Below, piece by piece: positions 47,579-55,250 of a stretch of DNA of 64,000 bases (the stretch's first letter is position 1; each line of letters starts with the position of its first letter). The position numbers and the translations under genes are program-made. The stretch spans positions 80,352 through 144,351 of the forward strand of contig JODI01000020.1 in assembly GCA_000720805.1 (NCBI GenBank). The letters are read 5' to 3'. The notes under the pieces were generated by a model. It was not told where the DNA came from. It did not search any database and saw only the letters and a program-made list of their open reading frames with translations. The stretch is from Streptomyces violaceoruber (GTDB lineage Bacteria; Actinomycetota; Actinomycetes; Streptomycetales; Streptomycetaceae).

Positions 47579-47629
47579 GATCGGCACCTGATCGGCGCTT
47601 GATCGGCAGCTGAACGGCCGGTGAACACC
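47579..47629. promoter_or_regulatory. Candidate PhoP (PHO) box: five 11-bp direct repeats
   Basis: Five units begin at 47579, 47590, 47601, 47612 and 47623, exactly 11 bp apart. On the minus strand they read GTTCACCGGCC, GTTCAGCTGCC, GATCAAGCGCC and GATCAGGTGCC, with a further degenerate unit. The Streptomyces PhoP consensus is 11-bp direct repeats beginning GTTCA, so this looks like a PHO box of one strong and several weaker units. A -10-like TAGCCT follows at 47647-47652 for the forward operon. Because galE diverges, the box could act on both. Confidence 0.6.
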
Positions 47630-47756
47630 GGCTTCCCGGCATCCGATAGCCTCTGCCGACATGCCGCCCGCCCGGTGCAGTCACACCACGGCAAGGGGCG
47701 CCCCCACCATGTACATGCCCGGCGTGGACGCGTCGGCACCCAGGGAGTGAGTTCGG

Positions 47757-49553
47757 TTGTCGACCGCCATCCTCACCGGTCAGCCGGTCCCCGGATCGTC
47801 GATCGAGGGCGACCTGCGGTCCCTCGGCTTCGACGTACGGATCACCTCCGACGCCGCCGGCACCGAGACGCTCCTCGCCCAAATCCCCGCAGACCAGCGG
47901 GTCGCCGTGGTGGACGCCCGGTTCGTGGGCCACGTCCACGCACTGCGCCTCGGCCTCACCGACCCACGCTTCCCGCTCGCCGCGGTCCCTGGTGCCGTCA
48001 CCGCCCAGCCGGCCGGGCGCCAGGCCCTGACGCGGGCGATAGCGCGCGAGAACTCCGCGGGCGGCGGTACCGCCCTCGCCGTGGACAGCCTCGCCGACCG
48101 CATCGTCGCCGCCCTCGACGCCGACGGCACCGTGGTGCACCGCCCGGAGCTCGGCAGCCTGGTCGCCGAGGTCCCGGCCGACCCGCAGGCCCGCAACGAG
48201 GCACGGCAGTCCGTCGCCGCCGTCGACGACGAAGCCGTACGCCTGAAGTCGGCCGTGAAGGCCCGCGACGGCTTCTTCACCACCTTCTTCATCAGCCCGT
48301 ACTCCCGCTACCTCGCCCGCTGGTGCGCCCGCCGGGGCCTGACCCCGAACCAGGTCACCACCGCCTCCCTGCTCACCGCCCTGATCGCGGCGGGCTGCGC
48401 GGCCACCGGCACCCGGGGCGGCTTCATCGCGGCCGGTGTCCTGCTGATCGCGTCCTTCGTCCTGGACTGCACCGACGGACAACTGGCCCGCTACTCCCTG
48501 CAGTACTCCACGCTCGGCGCCTGGCTGGACGCCACCTTCGACCGGGCCAAGGAGTACGCCTACTACGCCGGCCTCGCCCTCGGAGCCGCCCGGGGCGGTG
48601 ACGACGTATGGGCGCTGGCGCTGGGCGCGATGATCCTGCAGAGCTGCCGGCACGTCGTCGACTTCTCCTTCAACGAGGCCAACCACGACGCCACCGCCAA
48701 CACCAGCCCCACGGCGGCCCTTTCGGACAAGCTCGACAGCGTCGGCTGGACGGTCTGGCTGCGCCGCATGATCGTGCTGCCGATCGGCGAACGCTGGGCC
48801 ATGATCGCCGTTCTCACCGCGGCCACCACCCCGCGCATCACCTTCTACGTGCTGCTCGTCGGCTGCGCGTTCGCGGCGACGTACACGACGGCGGGGCGGG
48901 TGCTGCGGTCGCTGACGCGGAAAGCACAGCGCACGGACCGCGCCGCGCAGGCGCTGGCGGACCTCGCGGACAGCGGGCCGCTCGCCTCCGTTGTGGCGCG
49001 TGCCACCCGCGCCCGCCTCGGCGCCCCGCTTCTGGTGGCGCTCGGCGGAACCGCGGTCCTCACCGTGGCCCTCTTCTCCGGCGTCACCTGGGCGCCCGTC
49101 GCGGGCGCCGTCGTCTACACCGTCGCCGCCGGTCAGGCCCTGTACCGCCCCCTCAAGGGCGCCCTCGACTGGCTGGTCCCCCCGCTCTTCCGCGCCGCCG
49201 AATACGGCACCGTCCTGGTACTCGCGGCCCAAGCGGACGTGAACGGAGCCCTTCCCGCGGCCTTCGGGCTGGTGGGGGCGGTCGCCTACCATCACTACGA
49301 CACGGTGTACCGCATCCGCGGCGACGCCGGAGCGCCCCCGGCCTGGCTGGTGCGCGCCATCGGGGGGCACGAAGGACGGACGCTGCTCGTCACCGTTCTC
49401 TATGCGGCGCTGACCGCCTCGCAGTTCAAGGTCGCGCTCACGGTTCTCGCCGTGGCCGTCGCCCTGGTGGTGCTCGTCGAGAGCATCCGCTTCTGGGTGT
49501 CCGCCCACCAGGGTGGGGCGCCCGCCGTTCACGACGAAGGAGAACCCGCATGA
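47757..49553 (+). CDS. DUF5941 / CDP-alcohol phosphotransferase
   Basis: 598 aa from a TTG at 47757, with GGGAG 11 nt upstream. The N-terminal 170 residues resemble the DUF5941-associated region, with a Rossmann-like strand. Then comes a membrane CDP-alcohol phosphotransferase core with the motif DCTDGQLARYSLQYSTLGAW followed by LDATFDRAKEY (D-G-x2-A-R-x8-G-x3-D-x3-D), which binds metal and CDP. The C-terminal part carries at least four more hydrophobic spans. It should transfer a phospho-alcohol from a CDP-activated donor to a membrane acceptor. It is the first gene of the operon; the next starts inside its stop. Confidence 0.88.
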   Translation: MSTAILTGQPVPGSSIEGDLRSLGFDVRITSDAAGTETLLAQIPADQRVAVVDARFVGHVHALRLGLTDPRFPLAAVPGAVTAQPAGRQALTRAIARENSAGGGTALAVDSLADRIVAALDADGTVVHRPELGSLVAEVPADPQARNEARQSVAAVDDEAVRLKSAVKARDGFFTTFFISPYSRYLARWCARRGLTPNQVTTASLLTALIAAGCAATGTRGGFIAAGVLLIASFVLDCTDGQLARYSLQYSTLGAWLDATFDRAKEYAYYAGLALGAARGGDDVWALALGAMILQSCRHVVDFSFNEANHDATANTSPTAALSDKLDSVGWTVWLRRMIVLPIGERWAMIAVLTAATTPRITFYVLLVGCAFAATYTTAGRVLRSLTRKAQRTDRAAQALADLADSGPLASVVARATRARLGAPLLVALGGTAVLTVALFSGVTWAPVAGAVVYTVAAGQALYRPLKGALDWLVPPLFRAAEYGTVLVLAAQADVNGALPAAFGLVGAVAYHHYDTVYRIRGDAGAPPAWLVRAIGGHEGRTLLVTVLYAALTASQFKVALTVLAVAVALVVLVESIRFWVSAHQGGAPAVHDEGEPA

Positions 49554-50302
49554 TCGGCCTCGTGCTGGCGGCCGGCGCCGGACGGCGTCTGCGCCCCTAC
49601 ACCGACAGCCTGCCCAAGGCACTGGTGCCGGTGGGGCCCGCGGGTATAGAGGGCGAACCGACGGTCCTGGACCTCACCCTCGGCAACTTCGCCGAGATCG
49701 GTCTGAGCGAGGTCGCGGTCATCGTCGGCTACCGCAAGGAAGCGGTGTACGAGCGCAAGGCGGCCCTGGAGCAGAAGTACGGCCTCAAGCTCACCCTCAT
49801 CGACAACGACAAGGCCGAGGAGTGGAACAACGCCTACTCCCTGTGGTGCGGCCGGGATGCCCTCAAGGACGGCGTGATCCTCGCCAACGGCGACACGGTG
49901 CACCCGGTCTCGGTCGAGAGGACGCTGCTCGCCGCGCGCGGCGACGGCAAGAAGATCATTCTCGCCCTCGACACCGTGAAGTCCCTCGCGGACGAGGAGA
50001 TGAAGGTCGTCGTCGACCCGGCGAAGGGCATGACGAAGATCACCAAGTTGATGGACCCCGCCGAGGCCACCGGCGAGTACATCGGCGTCACCCTCATCGA
50101 GGGCGACGCGGCCCCCGAACTGGCCGACGCGCTCAAGACCGTGTGGGAGACCGACCCGCAGCAGTTCTACGAGCACGGCTACCAGGAACTCGTGAACCGA
50201 GGCTTCCGTATCGACGTGGCGCCGATCGGCGACGTCGACTGGGTGGAGATCGACAACCACGACGATCTCGCCCGTGGACGGGAGATCGCATGCCAGTACT
50301 GA
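49550..50302 (+). CDS. LicC-like nucleotidyltransferase
   Basis: 250 aa. The N-terminus MIGLVLAAGAGRRLRPYTDS is the nucleotide-binding loop of NTP transferases, with KALVPVG and VAVIVGYRK following. NDKAEEWNNAYSLWC and LANGDTVH resemble the CTP:phosphocholine cytidylyltransferases (LicC) and inositol-1-phosphate cytidylyltransferases, so CTP plus an alcohol phosphate is the most likely substrate pair. It overlaps the previous gene by 4 bp (ATGA) and the next by 13 bp. The partner is probably glycerol-1-phosphate made by the next gene. Confidence 0.87.
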   Translation: MIGLVLAAGAGRRLRPYTDSLPKALVPVGPAGIEGEPTVLDLTLGNFAEIGLSEVAVIVGYRKEAVYERKAALEQKYGLKLTLIDNDKAEEWNNAYSLWCGRDALKDGVILANGDTVHPVSVERTLLAARGDGKKIILALDTVKSLADEEMKVVVDPAKGMTKITKLMDPAEATGEYIGVTLIEGDAAPELADALKTVWETDPQQFYEHGYQELVNRGFRIDVAPIGDVDWVEIDNHDDLARGREIACQY

Positions 50303-51351
50303 CCCGGCTGATCCCCTCCCCGCTCGTCGTCGACATCCGCCCCGGGGCCCTCGACGACCTGGGCTATGTGCTCGCCGACGAGCGCATCTCGCAGTCCGGC
50401 AAGCTCGCCGTCGCCGTCAGCGGCGGCTCGGGCGCCAAGCTGCGGGAGCGAATCGCGCCGAGTCTGCCCGGGGCCACCTGGTTCGAGGTCGGCGGCGGCA
50501 CGATCGACGACGCGGTCCGGCTGGCGAGCGACATCAAGGCAGGCCACTACGACGCGATCGTCGGCCTCGGCGGCGGCAAGATCATCGACTGCGCCAAGTT
50601 CGCGGCGGCCCGCGTCGGCCTCCCCCTGGTCGCCGTCGCCACCAACCTCGCGCACGACGGCCTGTGTTCGCCGGTCGCCACCCTGGACAACGACGCGGGC
50701 CGCGGCTCGTACGGTGTACCGAACCCGATCGCCGTGGTCATCGACCTGAACGTGATCCGGGAGGCGCCCGTCCGTTTCGTGCGCTCCGGTATCGGCGACG
50801 TCATCTCCAACATCTCCGCGGTCGCCGACTGGGAACTCGCCAACCGGGTCAAGGGCGAGAAGGTCGACGGCCTCGCCGCGGCGATGGCCCGCCAGGCCGG
50901 GGAGGCGGTGCTGCGGCACCCGGGCGGTGTCGGTGACGACGCCTTCCTGCAGGTGCTCGCCGAGGCACTGGTCCTCACCGGCATCGCCATGTCCGTGTCG
51001 GGGGACTCCCGGCCGTCCTCCGGCGCCTGCCACGAGATCAACCACGCCTTCGACCTGCTGTTCCCCAAGCGTGCGGCAGCCCACGGCGAGCAGTGCGGCC
51101 TGGGCGCGGCCTTCGCGATGTACCTGCGCGGCGCCCACGAGGAGTCGGCCTACATGGCCCAGGTGCTGCGACGGCACGGGCTGCCGGTGCTGCCGGAGGA
51201 GATCGGCTTCACCCCGGACGAGTTCGTCCGCGCCGTGGAGTACGCCCCGCAGACCCGGCCCGGCCGCTACACGATCCTCGAACACCTCGACCTCAAGACC
51301 GACCAGATCAAGGACGTCTACGCCGACTATGTCAAGGCCATCGGTAGCTGA
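50290..51351 (+). CDS. Glycerol-1-phosphate dehydrogenase-like enzyme
   Basis: 353 aa of the iron-containing alcohol dehydrogenase/dehydroquinate synthase superfamily. The NAD loop is VGLGGGKIIDCAKF and the metal-binding segment SSGACHEINHAFDLLF, with a second His in AHGEQCGLG. The closest recalled family is sn-glycerol-1-phosphate dehydrogenase (archaeal EgsA and bacterial AraM), which reduces dihydroxyacetone phosphate to G1P. 2-Deoxy-scyllo-inosose-type cyclases are a more distant alternative. The start lies 13 bp inside the previous gene, and the next gene starts 23 bp inside this one. Confidence 0.85.
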   Translation: MPVLTRLIPSPLVVDIRPGALDDLGYVLADERISQSGKLAVAVSGGSGAKLRERIAPSLPGATWFEVGGGTIDDAVRLASDIKAGHYDAIVGLGGGKIIDCAKFAAARVGLPLVAVATNLAHDGLCSPVATLDNDAGRGSYGVPNPIAVVIDLNVIREAPVRFVRSGIGDVISNISAVADWELANRVKGEKVDGLAAAMARQAGEAVLRHPGGVGDDAFLQVLAEALVLTGIAMSVSGDSRPSSGACHEINHAFDLLFPKRAAAHGEQCGLGAAFAMYLRGAHEESAYMAQVLRRHGLPVLPEEIGFTPDEFVRAVEYAPQTRPGRYTILEHLDLKTDQIKDVYADYVKAIGS

Positions 51352-52108
51352 ACTCCGTCCGGTCGTCCACCCCGCGGGGGTGAAGGACCGGCGCAGCGGT
51401 GAGCACTGGATGGGGCGCCTCTACATGCGCGAGGTGTCCCTGCGGGTCGACCGCTACCTGGTGAACACCCGGGTCACGCCCAACCAGCTCACGTACCTGA
51501 TGACCGTCTGCGGCGTGCTCGCCGCCCCGGCCCTGCTGGTGCCGGGGATCGCGGGCGCCGTACTCGGTGTGGTGTGCGTCCAGCTCTACCTCCTGCTCGA
51601 CTGCGTCGACGGCGAGATCGCGCGCTGGAAGAAGCAGTACTCGCTCGGCGGGGTCTACCTGGACCGCGTCGGCGCCTATCTGACCGACGCCGCGGTGCTG
51701 GTCGGCTTCGGCCTGCGCGCGGCCGATCTGTGGGGCTCGGGGCGCATCGACTGGCTGTGGGCCTTCCTCGGCACCCTGGCCGCGCTCGGCGCGATCCTGA
51801 TCAAGGCCGAGACCGACCTCGTCGGCGTCGCCCGCCACCAGAACGGGCTGCCGCCGGTCAAGGAGGCCGCGTCCGAGCCGCGTTCCTCCGGCATGGCGCT
51901 GGCCCGCAGAGCCGCCGCCGCGCTGAAGTTCCACCGGCTGGTGCTCGGCATAGAGGCGTCGCTGCTGATCCTGGTCCTGGCGGTGCTGGACCAGATGCGG
52001 GGCGACCTGTACTTCTCCCGCCTCGGAGTCGCGGTACTGGCCGGCATCGCGCTGCTGCAGACCCTCCTGCACCTGGTCTCCGTCCTCGCGTCGAGCAGGC
52101 TGAGGTGA
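51329..52108 (+). CDS. CDP-alcohol phosphotransferase (second)
   Basis: 259 aa integral membrane protein with about six hydrophobic segments. The motif is DCVDGEIARWKKQYSLGGVY followed by LDRVGAYLTD, again D-G-x2-A-R-x8-G-x3-D-x3-D. It is shorter than the DUF5941 protein and lacks its N-terminal domain. The presence of two such enzymes suggests consecutive additions of CDP-activated units or two acceptors. A hydrophilic loop (GVARHQNGLPPVKEAASEPR) lies in the middle. It overlaps the next gene by 4 bp (GTGA). Confidence 0.88.
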   Translation: MSRPSVAELRPVVHPAGVKDRRSGEHWMGRLYMREVSLRVDRYLVNTRVTPNQLTYLMTVCGVLAAPALLVPGIAGAVLGVVCVQLYLLLDCVDGEIARWKKQYSLGGVYLDRVGAYLTDAAVLVGFGLRAADLWGSGRIDWLWAFLGTLAALGAILIKAETDLVGVARHQNGLPPVKEAASEPRSSGMALARRAAAALKFHRLVLGIEASLLILVLAVLDQMRGDLYFSRLGVAVLAGIALLQTLLHLVSVLASSRLR

Positions 52109-52998
52109 CGGCCGTGGAGACAGGGCTGAAGGTCGGCGCGGTGATCATCACCATGGGTAACCGCCCCGACGAACTGCGTGCCCTGCTCGACTCGCTCGCC
52201 AAGCAGGACGGCGACCGCGTCGAGGTGGTCGTCGTCGGCAACGGCTCGCCCGTACCGGACGTCCCCGAAGGCGTACGGACCATCGAACTGCCGGAGAACC
52301 TCGGCATCCCCGGCGGCCGCAACGTCGGCATCGAGGCCTTCGGCCCCGGCGGCCGCGACGTCGACGTACTGATGTTCCTCGACGACGACGGCCTCCTCGC
52401 CGGCCACGACACCGCCGAACTCTGCCGCCGGGCCTTCGCGGGCGACCCCCGGCTCGGCATCATCAGCTTCCGCATCGCCGACCCCGAGACCGGGATCACC
52501 CAGCGCCGCCACGTGCCGCGCCTGCGCGCCTCCGACCCGATGCGCTCCTCCCGGGTCACCACCTTCCTCGGCGGCGCCAACGCCGTCCGTACGAAGGTCT
52601 TCGCCGAAGTCGGCGGCCTCCCGGACGAGTTCTTCTACGCACACGAGGAAACCGACCTGGCATGGCGGGCCCTCGACGCGGGCTGGATGATCGACTACCG
52701 GTCCGACATGGTGCTGTACCACCCCACGACCGCGCCCTCGCGGCACGCGGTCTACCACCGCATGGTCGCCCGCAACCGCGTCTGGCTCGCCCGCCGCAAC
52801 CTGCCCACGCTCCTGATCCCCGTCTACCTGGGCGTCTGGATGCTGCTCACCCTGCTGCGCCGCCCCTCGCGTCCCGCCCTGAAGGCGTGGTTCGGCGGAT
52901 TCCGGGAAGGCTGGACCACTCCGTGCGGACCGCGCCGGGCCATGAAGTGGCGTACGGTGTGGCGGCTGACTCGGCTGGGCCGGCCCCCCGTCATCTGA
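52105..52998 (+). CDS. GT2 family glycosyltransferase
   Basis: 297 aa from a GTG at 52105. GAVIITMGNRPDELRALLDS is the GT-A N-terminus, LMFLDDDG is the metal/nucleotide-binding DxD region, and EFFYAHEETDLAWRALDAGW carries the acceptor-site ED motif of family 2. The C-terminal 60 residues include a hydrophobic hairpin (LLIPVYLGVWMLLTLL) that would hold it at the membrane. It transfers a sugar from a nucleotide donor onto the presumed lipid or polymer; divergent GalE could supply UDP-galactose. The sugar is unknown. Confidence 0.9.
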   Translation: MTAVETGLKVGAVIITMGNRPDELRALLDSLAKQDGDRVEVVVVGNGSPVPDVPEGVRTIELPENLGIPGGRNVGIEAFGPGGRDVDVLMFLDDDGLLAGHDTAELCRRAFAGDPRLGIISFRIADPETGITQRRHVPRLRASDPMRSSRVTTFLGGANAVRTKVFAEVGGLPDEFFYAHEETDLAWRALDAGWMIDYRSDMVLYHPTTAPSRHAVYHRMVARNRVWLARRNLPTLLIPVYLGVWMLLTLLRRPSRPALKAWFGGFREGWTTPCGPRRAMKWRTVWRLTRLGRPPVI

Positions 52999-53112
52999 CA
53001 AGCTCGTACCCGACAGCAACCGGGCCCCGCCGAGGCCCCGGGCCCGTGCCGTGGCTCCGGCTCATGCCACGCCCGCACAGGCTGCGCATCCCGAAGACGA
53101 AAGTTTCCACTA

Positions 53113-54042
53113 GTGAGTGAGACAACGCACGACGGCACGGTCGCGCTGAGCGCGTCGGTGTCGCCCGACGAGGGTCTGCCGGCGGCACAGCTCGCCGCCA
53201 AGTACGGGCTGGCCGTGAGCGGCGCCCGGCCCTCCCTCGTCGAGTACGTCCGCCAGCTCTGGGACCGGCGTCACTTCATCATCGCCTTCTCCCGGGCGAA
53301 GCTGACCGCCCAGTACAGCCAGGCCAAGCTCGGCCAGTTGTGGCAGGTGGCGACCCCGCTGCTGAACGCGGCCGTGTACTTCTTCATCTTCGGCGTCATC
53401 CTGAACGCCGGCAGAGGCATGTCGAAGGACGTGTACATCCCGTTCCTGGTCACGGGTGTGTTCGTGTTCACCTTCACGCAGAGCTCCGTCATGGCGGGCG
53501 TACGCGCCATCTCCGGCAACCTCGGCCTGGTCCGCGCCCTGCACTTCCCGCGCGCCTCGCTGCCGATCTCCTTCGCGCTCCAGCAGCTCCAGCAGCTGCT
53601 GTTCTCGATGATCGTGGTGTTCGCCGTGGTGATCGCCTTCGGGAGCTACCCCGACCTGTCCTGGGCACTGATCGTCCCGGTGCTCGTGATGCAGTTCCTC
53701 TTCAACACCGGCCTGTCGCTGATCATGGCCCGCGCGGGCGCCAGGACCCCGGACCTCGCCCAGCTGATGCCGTTCGTGATGCGGACGTGGATGTACGCGT
53801 CCGGCGTGATGTTCTCCATCAAGATCATGCTGGCCGACAAGCCGGTCTGGATCGCCAACGTCCTGCAGTGGAACCCGGCCGCGATCTACATGGACCTGAT
53901 GCGTTTCTCCCTCATCGAGGGCTACGGCGCCGAGAACCTTCCCGACCACGTCTGGGCGGTCGCGGGTGCCTGGGCCGTGCTGTTCGCGCTCGGCGGCTTC
54001 GTGTACTTCTGGAAGGCGGAGGAGCGGTACGGCCGTGGCTGA
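53113..54042 (+). CDS. ABC-2 exporter permease (TagG/Wzm type)
   Basis: 309 aa from a GTG at 53113. A long hydrophilic N-terminus (about 55 residues, LSASVSPDEGLPAAQLA) precedes the segment AFSRAKLTAQYSQAKLG and QLWQVATPLLNAAVYFFIFG, typical of the O-antigen/teichoic-acid transporter permeases. Six membrane segments are expected. It pairs with the ATPase encoded next and should export a lipid-linked polymer. The two genes overlap by 8 bp. A 114-bp gap separates it from the glycosyltransferase, so an internal promoter is possible. Confidence 0.9.
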   Translation: MSETTHDGTVALSASVSPDEGLPAAQLAAKYGLAVSGARPSLVEYVRQLWDRRHFIIAFSRAKLTAQYSQAKLGQLWQVATPLLNAAVYFFIFGVILNAGRGMSKDVYIPFLVTGVFVFTFTQSSVMAGVRAISGNLGLVRALHFPRASLPISFALQQLQQLLFSMIVVFAVVIAFGSYPDLSWALIVPVLVMQFLFNTGLSLIMARAGARTPDLAQLMPFVMRTWMYASGVMFSIKIMLADKPVWIANVLQWNPAAIYMDLMRFSLIEGYGAENLPDHVWAVAGAWAVLFALGGFVYFWKAEERYGRG

Positions 54043-54859
54043 GCACATCGAAGACCACATCGACGACCACCTCAGGGACCGCGCCGACGGCCAGCGGATC
54101 CCCACCGTCATCGCGGACGAGCTGCACATCGTCTACCGCGTCAACGGCGCCAAGACGGGCAAGGGCAGCGCCACCGCCGCCCTCAGCCGCATGCTCAGGC
54201 GAGGCTCCGACGACGCGGAGCGGGGCGTGCGCAAGGTGCACGCCGTCCGGGGGGTCTCCTTCGTCGCCTACCGTGGCGAGGCCATCGGCCTGATCGGCTC
54301 CAACGGCTCCGGCAAGTCGACCCTGCTGCGCGCGATCGCCGGCCTGCTCCCGGCGGAGAAGGGCAAGGTCTACACCGACGGCCAGCCCTCGCTGCTCGGC
54401 GTGAACGCGGCCCTGATGAACGACCTCACCGGCGAGCGGAACGTCATCCTGGGCGGGCTCGCCATGGGCATGTCCCGTGAGCAGATCAAGGAGCGCTACC
54501 AGGAGATCGTCGACTTCTCCGGCATCAACGAGAAGGGCGACTTCATCACCCTCCCGATGCGCACCTACTCCTCCGGCATGGCGGCCCGGCTGCGCTTCTC
54601 CATCGCCGCCGCCAAGGACCACGACGTCCTGATGATCGACGAGGCCCTGGCCACCGGTGACCGCAAGTTCCAGAAGCGCTCCGAGGAACGCATTCGGGAG
54701 CTGCGCAAGGAGGCCGGCACGGTGTTCCTCGTCAGCCACAACAACAAGTCGATCCGTGACACCTGCGACCGCGTCCTGTGGCTGGAGCGCGGTGAACTGC
54801 GCATGGACGGCCCGACCGACGAGGTCCTCAAGGAGTACGAGAAGTTCACGGGCAAGTAG
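54035..54859 (+). CDS. ABC exporter ATPase (TagH/Wzt type)
   Basis: 274 aa from a GTG at 54035. Walker A is IGSNGSGKST, the signature YSSGMAARLRFSIA in place of LSGGQ (typical of polysaccharide exporters), Walker B DVLMIDEALATGD and the H-loop VSHNNKSI. The first 60 residues include an unusual acidic and His-rich stretch (EHIEDHIDDHLRDRADGQR). The domain is otherwise of normal length and lacks the C-terminal carbohydrate-binding extension of some Wzt proteins. It energises the exporter and ends the operon, followed by a hairpin. Confidence 0.92.
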   Translation: MAEHIEDHIDDHLRDRADGQRIPTVIADELHIVYRVNGAKTGKGSATAALSRMLRRGSDDAERGVRKVHAVRGVSFVAYRGEAIGLIGSNGSGKSTLLRAIAGLLPAEKGKVYTDGQPSLLGVNAALMNDLTGERNVILGGLAMGMSREQIKERYQEIVDFSGINEKGDFITLPMRTYSSGMAARLRFSIAAAKDHDVLMIDEALATGDRKFQKRSEERIRELRKEAGTVFLVSHNNKSIRDTCDRVLWLERGELRMDGPTDEVLKEYEKFTGK

Positions 54860-54901
54860 TCCACCCGCACCCGGTCGAAAGAGACCACCCCGCTTCCCAG
54901 G

Positions 54902-54928
54902 GCCCCGCCGGAACTGCTCCGACGGGGC
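54902..54928 (+). terminator. Hairpin terminator after the exporter operon
   Basis: A stem of 6 bp (GCCCCG with CGGGGC), one mismatch and 4 further bp, with a 5-nt loop (54902-54928), lies 43 bp after the ATPase stop. Downstream, to the hopanoid operon, are about 250 bp without a gene except for the short ORF before hpnC. Confidence 0.65.
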
Positions 54929-55030
54929 TCCGCGTGTGCAAAGGAAAGGTCAACTCGGGCCCGCGCCAGGAATCTTGGGACCAATCGGTGTGTTGTTGTG
55001 ATGTGCAGGACACCCCAGCGAACCGCGCAG

Positions 55031-55042
55031 CGTTGTACAACG
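55031..55042. promoter_or_regulatory. Perfect 12-bp palindrome upstream of hopanoid operon
   Basis: CGTTGTACAACG is its own reverse complement. It lies 143 bp before the leader ORF and 205 bp before the hpnC GTG, within the region that must contain the operon promoter. It could be an operator for a dimeric regulator; no match to a known consensus is claimed. Confidence 0.4.
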
Positions 55043-55184
55043 TAAGCTGTACCGGTCCCGAAACACGGCAAGTAGGGCGATAACGTGCGACGCCCTGCGC
55101 AGGGGTGGCCGCGTGGACGGCTGGGCGGCGTGTCCGAAATAGTGTGCGTCGGGTCGGCAGTGTAGAACGGGAGATGTGACGGCA

Positions 55185-55250
55185 ATGGCTACGGAAACTC
55201 CCCAGATCCACGCAGCGTGCGCCGTCCCCGCCCCGGGCAGCCGGCCGTGA
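55185..55250 (+). CDS. 21-aa leader ORF coupled to hpnC
   Basis: ATG 55185 follows a GGGAG site by 13 nt and encodes a peptide beginning MATETPQIHAACAVP. Its TGA overlaps the GTG assigned to hpnC (GTGA). hpnC has no ribosome site of its own at that GTG, so translation may depend on reinitiation from this ORF. An alternative is that hpnC really starts further upstream at 55217 and this ORF is chance. Confidence 0.45.
   Translation: MATETPQIHAACAVPAPGSRP

Noticed and set aside
46665..49622. A 985-codon minus-strand frame across the DUF5941 and galE genes
   Set aside because: Both covered genes have complete family motifs in other frames; the long frame is compositionally biased with none.
55217..55246. 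In-frame GTG at 55217 as the start of hpnC
   Set aside because: It has no ribosome-binding site and lies inside the leader ORF. It is kept only as an alternative to GTG 55247.
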